Shown here piece after piece: positions 21,664-30,372 of a stretch of 64,000 bases of DNA. Source of the stretch: Marinilabilia rubra (GTDB lineage Bacteria; Bacteroidota; Bacteroidia; Bacteroidales; Marinilabiliaceae); contig NZ_QEWP01000001.1 of NCBI RefSeq assembly GCF_003121985.1, positions 558,001-622,000 of the forward strand. The letters are read 5' to 3'. The notes under the pieces were generated by a model. The model was not told where the DNA came from and searched no databases. It was given only the letters and a program-made list of their open reading frames with translations. Made by a program: the position numbers and the translations under genes. Position 1 is the stretch's first letter. Each line of letters begins with the position of its first letter.

Positions 21664-21810
21664 TTCATTATTCTGTTAATCTCTTGAAAAAGGTTGTCAA
21701 TCATTTTTGGGGAATTATACGCGAGATTGCCTCAATGCCAGGGCTATTAGTGCTATATGGTTTGTCTTGCACCTTGTGTTTAAACTATTGAAAATAAAAG
21801 TTTTAATAGT

Positions 21811-23739
21811 ATGAAAATATTTTGTAAGCTTATTGTATTGTTAGGTGTATTTTGGTCTTTTCATATTTCCGCCGGGCAGGTGGTACAAGACCCTGATTTT
21901 TTTCACGGGCCGCGTACCAAGTGGGTGATTTATCCCGAACTTCCTTCAGGGCCTGAATGTACAGGAGGTTGTATAAACCGACATTCTATAATTCCTCAAA
22001 TGGATATTGGGATGGCTGAATGGCTTGGCAACCTGGAAGCTGTCGGGGCCAATTCGGCAACAATTAATCTTGAGGCCAGACGGGGACTTTTGTCATCCCC
22101 GGCTCATGCTACTTTTGATCTTTCCGCCGAACAGATCAATAATGGGGAATTTACCCCATACCAGCGCGACAGGCAGTTGATCAATTTTCTGATCGACGTA
22201 CAGGCGGCCATTAACAGAGGTGCTGTTAACGGAAATATTCGATTTCATGTGCATCAACGGTTATATCCCCGTAGAGAAAGTTCAAGAGAACAGCAGTTTA
22301 TAACCGACTTTTCGGAATTTGTTAATCGAGCCAAAGAATATGGTGTTGATCATTTAATTGCCGGCATAAGATTGGGCGAACATGGAACAGATGGCCGAAA
22401 TTACGTTTTGGAGTTTGCCCTGAAGGTTGTTAATGCAATTAATGAAAACACCGGGGGGTGGCTACGAAACAAGGGCTTAGAAATGAGCGGCGATGAATAT
22501 GGACGGATGTTTAAAAATATACATACCCGGGCGCTTTCTTCTACCTTTTTCGAAGAAATTAGCGGGGAAACAGGATACTTTACATTTTGCTTTAAAGCTT
22601 TTGGAGTAGGCGGCAGGTTACGTGATATGGGGTATGATACAGAATCGGTTTCCGGTTGGGAAACCGGCCTTCGGGAAGGCTTAGGGCTTGACGATTTAGT
22701 TAATTTTATTCAGGATCATCGTGAAGAATATCCTTATCATGCCAATGTAATTTTTATTGGCGATTCAGGAGATGCGCTTAAGCAAATCGGCTGGCAGGAA
22801 TATTGGGCTACAACCAATATTTTTACTCAGGCCGGTGATGGGTTTTCCGGAATTATTGGGGTCAATGGGTATCGGAGACCCGATAAAGGAACGGATGATA
22901 ATCACCTCTATTTTTATGATGCCATAGATGGAACCACAGCCACAGCTAAACCTAATAGTATTCAACGATGGCAGGCATGGCCATTTCACGATGGGGATGT
23001 AAGTGAACACCACATTGTACTGGCCAAATCAGGGATGTATGGCACCATGCAACCAGCCGGCCCTTTGAAAGTTGATAATGGTGCAAGCCTGGATTTTTCA
23101 GCTACGCCATGGCCCGGCTATGAAATCTCCGAAATTCTTGTAAATGGCAATCCTGTTTCTGTTTCAGAAAATTTTTCGATAGAAAATATTACCAGCAGTA
23201 CAAAACTTCAGGTAAAATACAGGAAAACGGAAGCTGTTCATAATGTGATTGCTTTCTCTGGTCATGGGGGAACCATTTCTCCTTCCGGTGTTGCCGGTTT
23301 TAATGATGGAGAAACAGCCACATACAGTATAACTCCATATCCCGGATATGAGGTGAAATCATTGCTGATTAATGGTGAGGAAGTGTCTCCAAGGGAAACT
23401 TTAATTCTTGAGCCTGTTGATAAAGATCATACCGTTCAGGTCTTTTTTAAAGCAATTACCAGCTCTGTCTCTGATGAATTTGAAGATGTCTTAATAGATG
23501 TTTACCCTGTTCCTGCAAAAAGCGGTGGATCTGTGTTTGTTGAACTGGATGGTTGGGGTATGCGAAATTATTCACTTAGTTTGTTTGATATGCGGGGGCG
23601 TTCTGTAAGTGATTATTCACCAGAATTAACCGGAACCGGTATGGTTTTGCATCTAGGGAATATTGACGGAGGGCTTTATTTTCTAAAAATTGATATCGCC
23701 GGGAAATCACTGTTAAAGAAAATACTGGTTGAGGACTAA
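21811..23739 (+). CDS. secreted protein of unknown catalytic fold with two InlB-type repeats and T9SS tail
   Basis: 642 residues. Signal peptide 1-22 ('...SFHISAGQ'). Residues ~25-400 match no family I recognise. They alternate helices and strands in a TIM-barrel-like way, with conserved-looking acidic motifs 'AGIRLGEHGTDGRN' (E190) and 'LEMSGDEYGRMF'. Two divergent InlB/'bacterial repeat' domains follow (~405-475 and ~482-552, both with 'PGYE' and 'LVNG/LING'), then a T9SS sorting domain (~560-642, 'VLIDVYPVPAKSGGSVFVEL'). A secreted glycan-active enzyme or binding protein is likely from context. It lies between the GH43-like and esterase genes. Confidence 0.6.
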   Translation: MKIFCKLIVLLGVFWSFHISAGQVVQDPDFFHGPRTKWVIYPELPSGPECTGGCINRHSIIPQMDIGMAEWLGNLEAVGANSATINLEARRGLLSSPAHATFDLSAEQINNGEFTPYQRDRQLINFLIDVQAAINRGAVNGNIRFHVHQRLYPRRESSREQQFITDFSEFVNRAKEYGVDHLIAGIRLGEHGTDGRNYVLEFALKVVNAINENTGGWLRNKGLEMSGDEYGRMFKNIHTRALSSTFFEEISGETGYFTFCFKAFGVGGRLRDMGYDTESVSGWETGLREGLGLDDLVNFIQDHREEYPYHANVIFIGDSGDALKQIGWQEYWATTNIFTQAGDGFSGIIGVNGYRRPDKGTDDNHLYFYDAIDGTTATAKPNSIQRWQAWPFHDGDVSEHHIVLAKSGMYGTMQPAGPLKVDNGASLDFSATPWPGYEISEILVNGNPVSVSENFSIENITSSTKLQVKYRKTEAVHNVIAFSGHGGTISPSGVAGFNDGETATYSITPYPGYEVKSLLINGEEVSPRETLILEPVDKDHTVQVFFKAITSSVSDEFEDVLIDVYPVPAKSGGSVFVELDGWGMRNYSLSLFDMRGRSVSDYSPELTGTGMVLHLGNIDGGLYFLKIDIAGKSLLKKILVED

Positions 23740-23928
23740 AAAAAGGTTGCGCTTTTATAATCTGTGACTTGAGGAGGGTGTGGTTTTGATTTTTTAACCT
23801 GGTTTCTTGTGTTTTTGCTTCATGAAAAAAGACAAATATAGCTATGATTACTTTTTTAATTTTAAAAAAAACTTTGCCTTACCCAACATATTGCAAATGA
23901 CATAACACTCTTTTCAAAACAAGAATTT

Positions 23929-24840
23929 ATGAAAAAAATAATCTTTCTTCTGGTTTTTATTCTTTTTGTATCAAATGCGCGTTCAAATGAACCATTTGAA
24001 TATAATTATTCATGCGTATATAAGACAATTGATACGACTAAACTTTCTTTACATTTCATCACTCCGGCTTCTATGTCGGATGACAAAGAATATCCTGCCA
24101 TTGTCTTTTTCTTTGGCGGCGGGTGGATTGGTGGCAGTGTTAAGCAATTCGAACCTCAGGCAAAATATCTTGCACAAAGAGGAGTGATTGCTGTATTGGC
24201 GGAATATCGAGTTGAAAAAAGAAACGGAACCACACCCTTTGATGCAGTTGAAGATGCCAAATCGGCAATACGTTATTTGAGAGCAAATGCATCCGGGCAT
24301 AAAATCAATCCAGACCAAATTGTTGCAGCAGGCGGATCAGCAGGCGGTCATCTGGCGGCGGCTACAGCTACTTTAGAGGAGTTGAATGCTCCGAACGATG
24401 ATCTGTCTGTAAGTTGTGTCCCAAATGCTTTAGTGCTATTTAATCCGGTGATTGACAATGGGCCTGACGGTTATGGATATGAGCGAATTAAAGCTCGGCA
24501 TAAAGAGATATCACCACTGCATAATATCCACCAAAAAGTTCCTCCAACAATTATTTTCCTGGGTACAAAAGATCATTTAATCCCGGTTGAAACGATGATA
24601 AAATTTAAAAATGAAATAGAGGCTTTTGGCGGTCGTTGCGATCTCTTTTTGTATGAAGGACAAAAGCATGGCTTTTTTAATCTGGGTGCCTTTAATAAGA
24701 ATAGCCCTGAATTTTTTAATGAAACTATGTACAGGACTGATCTCTTTTTAATGTCGCTTCATTATATTCCAGGAGGGCCTAAAATAAAATCAGAAATAAT
24801 ACCAATAGGTCTAAGAATTGAATCTGATTGCGGTAATTAG
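23929..24840 (+). CDS. alpha/beta-hydrolase, probable secreted carbohydrate esterase
   Basis: 303 residues with a signal peptide (1-20). Hormone-sensitive-lipase-like alpha/beta-hydrolase: oxyanion-hole motif 'FFFGGGWIGGS', nucleophile S137 in 'AAGGSAGGHLAA', acid D215 in 'LGTKDHLIP' and base H247 in 'GQKHGFFN'. All triad members are present. Relatives in PULs remove acetyl or other acyl groups from polysaccharides. The substrate here is unknown. It is on the same strand as the flanking PUL genes, 189 bp after the InlB-repeat protein. Confidence 0.85.
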   Translation: MKKIIFLLVFILFVSNARSNEPFEYNYSCVYKTIDTTKLSLHFITPASMSDDKEYPAIVFFFGGGWIGGSVKQFEPQAKYLAQRGVIAVLAEYRVEKRNGTTPFDAVEDAKSAIRYLRANASGHKINPDQIVAAGGSAGGHLAAATATLEELNAPNDDLSVSCVPNALVLFNPVIDNGPDGYGYERIKARHKEISPLHNIHQKVPPTIIFLGTKDHLIPVETMIKFKNEIEAFGGRCDLFLYEGQKHGFFNLGAFNKNSPEFFNETMYRTDLFLMSLHYIPGGPKIKSEIIPIGLRIESDCGN

Positions 24841-24873
24841 TCTTTGCATGAAATAAAATAGTCTTTTAAACAC

Positions 24874-25062
24874 ATGCTTATCTGCTTTGTTCAACCTTAT
24901 TCCGAAATAGAGGATCATCCTGAAAGATTGGCCTGCTATATACAAGTGAGTGAGTTGTTTTATGAGAATGGGGAACTCTCTGCCGACAGGAATAAACGTG
25001 TGCTTCCTTCAGAAGATATTGAACCCGAAAATGGAGAATGGGGATTTGTTGGGAAGCATTAA
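24874..25062 (+). CDS. small ORF, possibly a gene remnant
   Basis: A 62-codon frame between the esterase and the next glycosidase candidate, closed upstream by an in-frame TAG. It has no signal peptide or membrane segment. The sequence ('ERLACYIQVSELFYENGEL' ... 'ENGEWGFVGKH') is rich in acidic and aromatic residues, like the end of a longer enzyme. I recognise no family. It could be a tail left by a deletion or a true small protein. Confidence 0.3.
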   Translation: MLICFVQPYSEIEDHPERLACYIQVSELFYENGELSADRNKRVLPSEDIEPENGEWGFVGKH

Positions 25063-25114
25063 CAGTTGCCTGCTAAAGGATTTTTGTATATTAACAACTT
25101 TGAGATATTGATTT

Positions 25115-26257
25115 ATGAAGGAGCTTTTAACTTTTATAATGTTATTTGCGGGTTTAAGTGTGTTTGCCCAGGACAATATCAAATACACTAATGACATGGA
25201 TTATGTGTTGGGGGATGTCAAGCAAGCCTTTATTCATGATAAAATCTCGAATAAAACTCAGGTTGATAATCTGATAAAGGGCTTTAAGAGTCTTAAAGTT
25301 AATGGTATCCGGATTCCGATTTTTGCTGAGGGACTTGAGCCAAATAAGGCCATGCTTGATTATTTTTTTGAACAGGCAAAGGCCTATGGTTTTAAGATTT
25401 TTGCCAACCCTGCTCTTACCAGTGGAGGTATACGCATTGCCAATGTTGTTTTTAAAGATGAGGATGCAGGAGGATCTGTTTGGAACGATCCCGTAAAAAC
25501 TCAGGTGCTAATTGACAGAATCAAGGCTTTTGCAATTGAATATCCCTGCGATTGGATTTGTCCCTTTAATGAAGATGGGAGACCCGGGAAAAAATGGTCG
25601 GTAGCGCAATACAATGCGATCTTCCAGGGGTTGTTGGGGCAACTCAATGGGGCTGAGCTTGTTGGTTCCTGTCAGTGGGGCCTTGAGGCTGGGATTTTAA
25701 CCTTTGATAAAACCGAAACAGATCAATATATTAGTGTTGCTACCTCCCATAATCTGGGGTTTAACCATAATTTGTGGTCAACTTTCATAAATAAGGCCAG
25801 AGCGAAGGGCTTACCCGTTTGGGATTCAGAAGTTAATCACAATCAAAAATATCCCGACAGGCTTACAAGGCTTGAAGCAGCCCTTGAAAATAAGGTTGAT
25901 GGTTTGGTTATATATAATAGTTGGAGGGGGATTAACCTCTCCAACGGCACTTTGAATAATACTGAGCGGGTTTTGGAACAACAAGCCCTTTTTTTGGATA
26001 GTCAAACCTCTGTTAATGATTTGTATGGTGTTGATTCTGTTTTTGTTTATCCCAATCCGGCCTCCGAATTTATCAGCGTTAGCGGATATGTAAATGTCAA
26101 ACAACTTTCTTTGATCGATTTACAGGGGAAAATTGTAAGGTCTCAATCTGAAGCCAATCAATTAATCGTTGAAGGTCTTTCACGAGGAATATACATCCTT
26201 AAGCTTGAATTATTTGATGGTCATGTTAAGTATATGAAGGTTACAATTAACTCTTAA
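25115..26257 (+). CDS. secreted TIM-barrel glycoside hydrolase candidate with T9SS tail
   Basis: 380 residues. Signal peptide 1-18 ('...GLSVFAQ'). A compact (beta/alpha)8 domain (~30-295) has strand-end glutamates at clan GH-A positions: E153 in 'DWICPFNEDGRPGKKW' and E239 in 'LPVWDSEVNHNQKYP'. 'VNGIRIPIFAEGL' resembles the first strands of such barrels. The T9SS sorting domain occupies ~305-380 ('SVFVYPNPASEFISV', 'LSRGIYILKLE'). It is secreted, small and without binding modules; I cannot name a family. 111 bp of its coding sequence recur at 30237-30347, where a truncated paralogue remains. Confidence 0.65.
   Translation: MKELLTFIMLFAGLSVFAQDNIKYTNDMDYVLGDVKQAFIHDKISNKTQVDNLIKGFKSLKVNGIRIPIFAEGLEPNKAMLDYFFEQAKAYGFKIFANPALTSGGIRIANVVFKDEDAGGSVWNDPVKTQVLIDRIKAFAIEYPCDWICPFNEDGRPGKKWSVAQYNAIFQGLLGQLNGAELVGSCQWGLEAGILTFDKTETDQYISVATSHNLGFNHNLWSTFINKARAKGLPVWDSEVNHNQKYPDRLTRLEAALENKVDGLVIYNSWRGINLSNGTLNNTERVLEQQALFLDSQTSVNDLYGVDSVFVYPNPASEFISVSGYVNVKQLSLIDLQGKIVRSQSEANQLIVEGLSRGIYILKLELFDGHVKYMKVTINS
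25843..25953 (+). repeat. direct repeat, copy 1 (inside the TIM-barrel gene)
   Basis: 111 bp shared with 30237-30347 in the same orientation, with 8 mismatches counted by eye (~93% identity). Six of the eight changes are synonymous in the reading frame, so both copies were once coding. Confidence 0.9.
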
Positions 26258-26631
26258 AACATGCTTTATATCAGTAATATCAAACATTAAATTGTGTGGT
26301 TGATAATCCGAAAACCCGGCATTGTCGGGCAAAAAAACGATGATAGTGGTTTTTTTCTCCGTAGCCGAGAAACTGATGGCCAACAGCAAATTCATTATTA
26401 ATAAAATATATTTTATTTAGATCGAGTGAAGTTGAAATTTCATTGCATTCTTTTTATTTTTTATTATTACTTCGTGTCTGTCCATAAAGCAGCATTTTCT
26501 GCATTGTGCTTGTCCGAAAAGTTCTCATATACGATAAGTAAACTCCGTATTTCGCAAGCTTTGTAAATGGCACTTTCTGAACAGACACATGACCATTTAC
26601 AAAGTTAGCTTAGTTTATGGGCGGGCACTGT
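26258..26631. other. intergenic region between convergent genes with an IS-like hairpin
   Basis: 374 bp without a convincing gene. It holds a short GC-rich hairpin at 26315-26329, a 12-bp inverted repeat (26559-26570 / 26593-26604), and a stretch at 26506-26592 that resembles 52514-52582. It may be a degenerate insertion-sequence end or a terminator region. Confidence 0.5.
26506..26592 (-). repeat. dispersed repeat-like element, copy A
   Basis: On the minus strand, TCATGTGTCTG, then a CAGAAAGTG-type block, then ATGAGAACTTTTCGGACAAG recur in the same order and with similar bases on the plus strand at 52514-52582. The spacing between blocks differs. No transposase is nearby. Confidence 0.35.
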
Positions 26632-28785
26632 TTACAGTGTTACCGTTACGTCAACTTTTTCTTTGCCTTTGGGAAAATAAATTTTCCATAATCCACCACC
26701 AAGTTCTTCAACTTTGCTTGCCATGGCGCATTTTACAGGCTTTTTGTTATACACAACCAAAGTGCCGGGTTCAATCATGGTCAATTTTAGTTCCGATTGG
26801 TTGTATTCAATCGCATCAATAGCCGCTGCCGCCAGGTATTTATCGATACACCCAACAACCGACCAGCCTTTTTTAACCGGAGATAATTGTACAAAACAAT
26901 CGGAAAAACCATCGAGTTCTATTTTATATTGATCGTTTAATAATCCACCTTTGCCATCGTACCAGTCGTAATAAACCAGTCCTTCTTCAGGAACTTTCCA
27001 TTTTGGAACAGCAGGTTGTATAAATGATCCGGCATGTTGATAATCCTGTGTAGATATTTGAGTTTTAACAATTTGTTGCGGAGTTGGATGTGCTAAATTG
27101 TAGGCAACAAATGCCGCAGCACCGTTTGGCAGAGGAGCAACAACACGGTAGGCCTCAGGTGTTGTGAGTGCCGATATCATGGCCGATTCGGGTAGCGGTA
27201 CAGCAGGTGCTAATGGACGAAGCAACTTACCATCGCTATAACAAAGCGGTGTAACCAGTTCTTCGAGAAAATGGTCGGGTGCATCAGAGAGGTAAATGGG
27301 TGCGCCAGACATGGCTTTGCTAACAGCCATCATGCGGCCGGCAAATTTATCGCTGGAGTGAAACATATCGTGATCGGGCCAAACAGCTTGTCCCATCCAA
27401 AGGGTATTTTGGTACGATTGGAAAAGGTGCGATTTTGCTTTTTCCATGTTGTTTAGCAAATAGTCGACACTTACACGCGAAACAGCGCTGTATTTGGTGT
27501 TCATCAGGCTTAACAAATCCGAACAAAAGCAGTTGATCAGGCCACCCGATAGTTCATGGGCGGCACGCTCGAGCGATTGCGCATGTTGCGACACTGTTTT
27601 TACCGGGTTTTCTTTGCCTTTGTAAAATCTCATCTGACGGTTTTGGTTATCGATTTTCACAAAATCGAAACCATGTTTTTTAGTAGATCCAATAAGACCT
27701 TTGTAAAACATCCACGAAGATATGGAGTCGCCTTTGGGCATCATTACCGGCAAGGGTTCTCCTCTGAATTTTTTGTCAATTTTTATCAGGTGAGGATCCA
27801 GTTCCCGCAATTCATGATCGGGGTGAAGTCCTTGCCACTGGCCATTCATGGCATGCCAAATGCCCATCCACTTTATTTTTTCTGATCTTAAATCCATCAG
27901 GGGTTTAAATCCATTCGGAAACGTTTCAGGGTGCGCATCAAATGATAACATTCTGCTATCGCCCATCTTAAATCCTGTTTGGTGCTGGTGCCCGTCGTCA
28001 ACCAATACCCAGCGCACAGGTAAGGGGCTTTCTTCAATTTTTTGCATGGCATCAACCATTAAATCGCTGGTAATTTTGCGGCGGTATTGTTCCCAACTGC
28101 ACCAACCGAGGTATGTAAACATTTCAGGATACTCTTTTTCATGACGCATGGCTGTGCGTCCGGCAAGAGCTTCTGTGTTTATCGCATTTTTCCAGGCATT
28201 TTCAAAAACATCGTATAGATTATCACTTTTGGCGTATGCTACCAATGGGATATCGCCCGAAACAGTTTCAGTACCAAATGTAACAAGTTTAATTTTTAAC
28301 GAGCCATTATCGTTAATTGTGAAATGCGACATGGCATCAGGACTGGCAATACCTTGCAAAAGAAGGAACTCATTGTTCGGTAGCTTAAACAACACGTACA
28401 ATCCATTGCGCGAAGGTTCTGCTGCTTTGGGGTCTGGTTTAAAGCCCTTGCTGATGATTGTTTGTAAATCTTTGGCAGCCCATGGAAATATCCGGTTCGC
28501 TGCATCCAGTATTTTGTCGCGGTGATCGGTACTAAAATAAACAACCGATTCATAAGCGGGTAAATCAACACTTATCTCTTTTAATAACCCGTTTGCAGGC
28601 CTGGCCTCGAAATTCTTTAACACTAAGGCATCTGATCCTTCTGCATTTGCAGTATTCAAAACGTTTTTTTCAACACACAGTAAATCATTATTGTCTTTTG
28701 AATGACTAACGCATCCTGATAGGCTGAAAATGGTATTAACAGTTATGAAAAGAATTAATACTCTTTGAGGGAATAGATTTCTCAT
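26632..28785 (-). CDS. GH36 / raffinose-synthase-like glycosidase, lipoprotein
   Basis: 717 residues. Lipobox 'FSLSGCVS' (~C25) predicts a lipoprotein. The barrel shows raffinose-synthase/Sip1-type GH36 motifs: 'YLGWCSWEQYRRKI', 'PVRWVLVDDGHQ', nucleophile D379 in 'FDFVKIDNQ' and acid/base D473 in 'VWPDHDMFHS'. 'SGAPIYLSDAPDHF' is also conserved. Plant members transfer galactose; bacterial relatives are probably alpha-galactosidases, which fits removal of alpha-linked galactose here. It is on the opposite strand to its neighbours, and its codons look GC-richer by eye. With the flanking direct repeats, insertion of this block is possible. Confidence 0.85.
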   Translation of the reverse strand: MRNLFPQRVLILFITVNTIFSLSGCVSHSKDNNDLLCVEKNVLNTANAEGSDALVLKNFEARPANGLLKEISVDLPAYESVVYFSTDHRDKILDAANRIFPWAAKDLQTIISKGFKPDPKAAEPSRNGLYVLFKLPNNEFLLLQGIASPDAMSHFTINDNGSLKIKLVTFGTETVSGDIPLVAYAKSDNLYDVFENAWKNAINTEALAGRTAMRHEKEYPEMFTYLGWCSWEQYRRKITSDLMVDAMQKIEESPLPVRWVLVDDGHQHQTGFKMGDSRMLSFDAHPETFPNGFKPLMDLRSEKIKWMGIWHAMNGQWQGLHPDHELRELDPHLIKIDKKFRGEPLPVMMPKGDSISSWMFYKGLIGSTKKHGFDFVKIDNQNRQMRFYKGKENPVKTVSQHAQSLERAAHELSGGLINCFCSDLLSLMNTKYSAVSRVSVDYLLNNMEKAKSHLFQSYQNTLWMGQAVWPDHDMFHSSDKFAGRMMAVSKAMSGAPIYLSDAPDHFLEELVTPLCYSDGKLLRPLAPAVPLPESAMISALTTPEAYRVVAPLPNGAAAFVAYNLAHPTPQQIVKTQISTQDYQHAGSFIQPAVPKWKVPEEGLVYYDWYDGKGGLLNDQYKIELDGFSDCFVQLSPVKKGWSVVGCIDKYLAAAAIDAIEYNQSELKLTMIEPGTLVVYNKKPVKCAMASKVEELGGGLWKIYFPKGKEKVDVTVTL

Positions 28786-28877
28786 TTATACAATTTTTGT
28801 TTTTAATGATTATTTTTATGGCTATATTATTTCTGGTTTTTGATTTCTGAAGGATAAAAATAGATATGAGTGATTTC

Positions 28878-28906
28878 TTGTAAAAGGAATTGAAGTGTTA
28901 CTTTTG
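28878..28906 (+). promoter_or_regulatory. promoter of the transmembrane regulator gene
   Basis: TTG at 28878-28880, 18 bp, TACTTTTG at 28899-28906: a good match to the Bacteroidota vegetative consensus, 34 bp before the ATG at 28941. It is in the 155-bp divergent gap shared with the GH36-like gene. Confidence 0.6.
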
Positions 28907-28940
28907 TTATTCTTCTGTTATTTGTTAATAATGTTTAATA

Positions 28941-30233
28941 ATGAGAGAGTTGGATGCATTGAGAAAGTGGGTTGAATTAGTTCAGGAAATGAATCAATGG
29001 CCTCATTATAGTGACTGGAATAATCATCAATTCCGGTTATTAAGTGATGAGATCAGTGAAAAGGCAGGCGTCAGGATTGACAGGAATACGGTGCGCAAGG
29101 TAGTAGATAATGTTAATAATGGTAAAGTGTATTCTCCTCATATTAGTACAAAAGATGCATTGGCCTTATATATCGGAAAGAAAGACTGGGAGCATTTCGA
29201 AAAAAGTATTACAAGACCTGAAAAGCAAATAAAGGGAAAGCTTTTCTTCATTACTGCTGTTGCTGCAGTATTCTCTTTTATTGCGTTTTTGTATTTAATC
29301 AATAATGATGATGAACCATATTATTTTGCTGTTAAAAATCCGGAAGGTGTTATTCCTCATACTGTTGTTTGTAATTTTAATTTAAAGAAGTTAAAGGATG
29401 ATGAAGTATATATAGACTACGGACATGTTAATCAGGAGGGCAATTATGTATTTCAGGAGATTAACAAAAACTCGGTCATTAATAAGCACTGCTTTCATTT
29501 TCCGGGGTATTACAATATTCGTCTGTTTGTTGATGGAAAGGTTAAAAACAGGGAAAAATCATGGATCAATTCCCCTGGATGGTTTATTTATGCCATCGAT
29601 GCTACCTCTTATTTAAGTAAACATGAAGTGCCTGAAATGGTGAGGAAAGCAGGGTTACCCCTTCTTCAGCATATTCCTTTTAATGCCATTTTGGAAAAAC
29701 AAACCACTGATGATGGACATTTTTTTATACCTGAAGAAAAAATTATGGATATAAATGGGCAGGCAGTCAATCATCATCTGCATTTAAGGAATTTTAAACC
29801 TTTTGGCGTGGATATGCAAAATGCACTTTTTTCTATCCGGTTTAAAGATGACGATTTTGGTGAAGGGATTAACTGTTCTGAGGCAGCTGTTTATTTGCAT
29901 TGTGAACATGGTGATGTCGGCTTTAAATTTGCACAAAAAGGTTGTGAAAGATATACCCATCGGCGTATTGGAGATGATTTTAAAGCCGGGAGGGTTTCCG
30001 ACCTTGATTATTTGATTTTAAATTACAAACAATTCAGAACAATATCCGTGAGGGGTTCTGGTGACGAAGTTACGCTACTGGTTGATGGAAAGGAACTGAA
30101 ATCTTTTTCTGTACAGCAACAATTTGGCGAAATACGCGGAATGCACTTTTGGTTCAAAGGATCCACGTATATCGATTACGTCAGACTAGCCGACAATGAA
30201 GGTCAGTTGGTATTTTCAGAAGAGTTTGAGTAG
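28941..30233 (+). CDS. transmembrane protein with cytosolic HTH-like and periplasmic jelly-roll domain, putative sensor
   Basis: 430 residues without signal peptide. Residues ~1-90 are helical and resemble the N-terminal module of Bacteroidota membrane signalling proteins ('RNTVRKVVDNVNNG', 'STKDALALYIGKKDWEHF'). One membrane helix ('LFFITAVAAVFSFIAFLYLI') lies at ~98-118. A PKD-like beta domain (~125-210) is followed by a LamG-like jelly roll (~255-430, 'EVTLLVDGKELKSF', 'TYIDYVRLADNEG'). This layout suggests sugar binding outside coupled to a response inside. DNA binding is unproven. It has its own promoter and ends 4 nt before a gene remnant. Confidence 0.6.
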   Translation: MRELDALRKWVELVQEMNQWPHYSDWNNHQFRLLSDEISEKAGVRIDRNTVRKVVDNVNNGKVYSPHISTKDALALYIGKKDWEHFEKSITRPEKQIKGKLFFITAVAAVFSFIAFLYLINNDDEPYYFAVKNPEGVIPHTVVCNFNLKKLKDDEVYIDYGHVNQEGNYVFQEINKNSVINKHCFHFPGYYNIRLFVDGKVKNREKSWINSPGWFIYAIDATSYLSKHEVPEMVRKAGLPLLQHIPFNAILEKQTTDDGHFFIPEEKIMDINGQAVNHHLHLRNFKPFGVDMQNALFSIRFKDDDFGEGINCSEAAVYLHCEHGDVGFKFAQKGCERYTHRRIGDDFKAGRVSDLDYLILNYKQFRTISVRGSGDEVTLLVDGKELKSFSVQQQFGEIRGMHFWFKGSTYIDYVRLADNEGQLVFSEEFE

Positions 30234-30236
30234 CAT

Positions 30237-30347
30237 TCAAAAATATCCCGACAGGCTTACCAGGCTTGAAGTAGCTCTTGAAAACAAGGTTGATGGTTTA
30301 GTTATTTATAATAATTGGAGGGGGATTAACCTTTCCAACGGCACTTT
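30237..30347 (+). repeat. direct repeat, copy 2
   Basis: The second copy of the 111-bp segment at 25843-25953, starting 4 nt after the stop codon of the regulator gene. Identity ends abruptly at both sides, which marks rearrangement junctions. Confidence 0.9.
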
Positions 30348-30372
30348 TCCCGGAGTGGTGATTACTCCTTAA
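30238..30372 (+). pseudogene. remnant of a second TIM-barrel hydrolase gene
   Basis: A 44-codon frame without start signals translates to the same 36-residue stretch as residues 244-279 of the hydrolase at 25115 ('KYPDRLTRLEVALENK...'), with only A-to-V and S-to-N changes. It then reads a different short tail ('FPGVVITP') and stops. The T9SS domain and all upstream parts are missing. The end overlaps the 3' end of the convergent gene at 30362. It is best read as what is left of a paralogue removed by deletion or insertion. Confidence 0.8.

Noticed and set aside
26468-26582. Minus-strand stretch reading as ~35 sense codons ('KACEIRSLLIVYENFSDK')
   Set aside because: It looks protein-like but matches no family I know, has no start, and overlaps the repeat-like element; it is too short to call a remnant.
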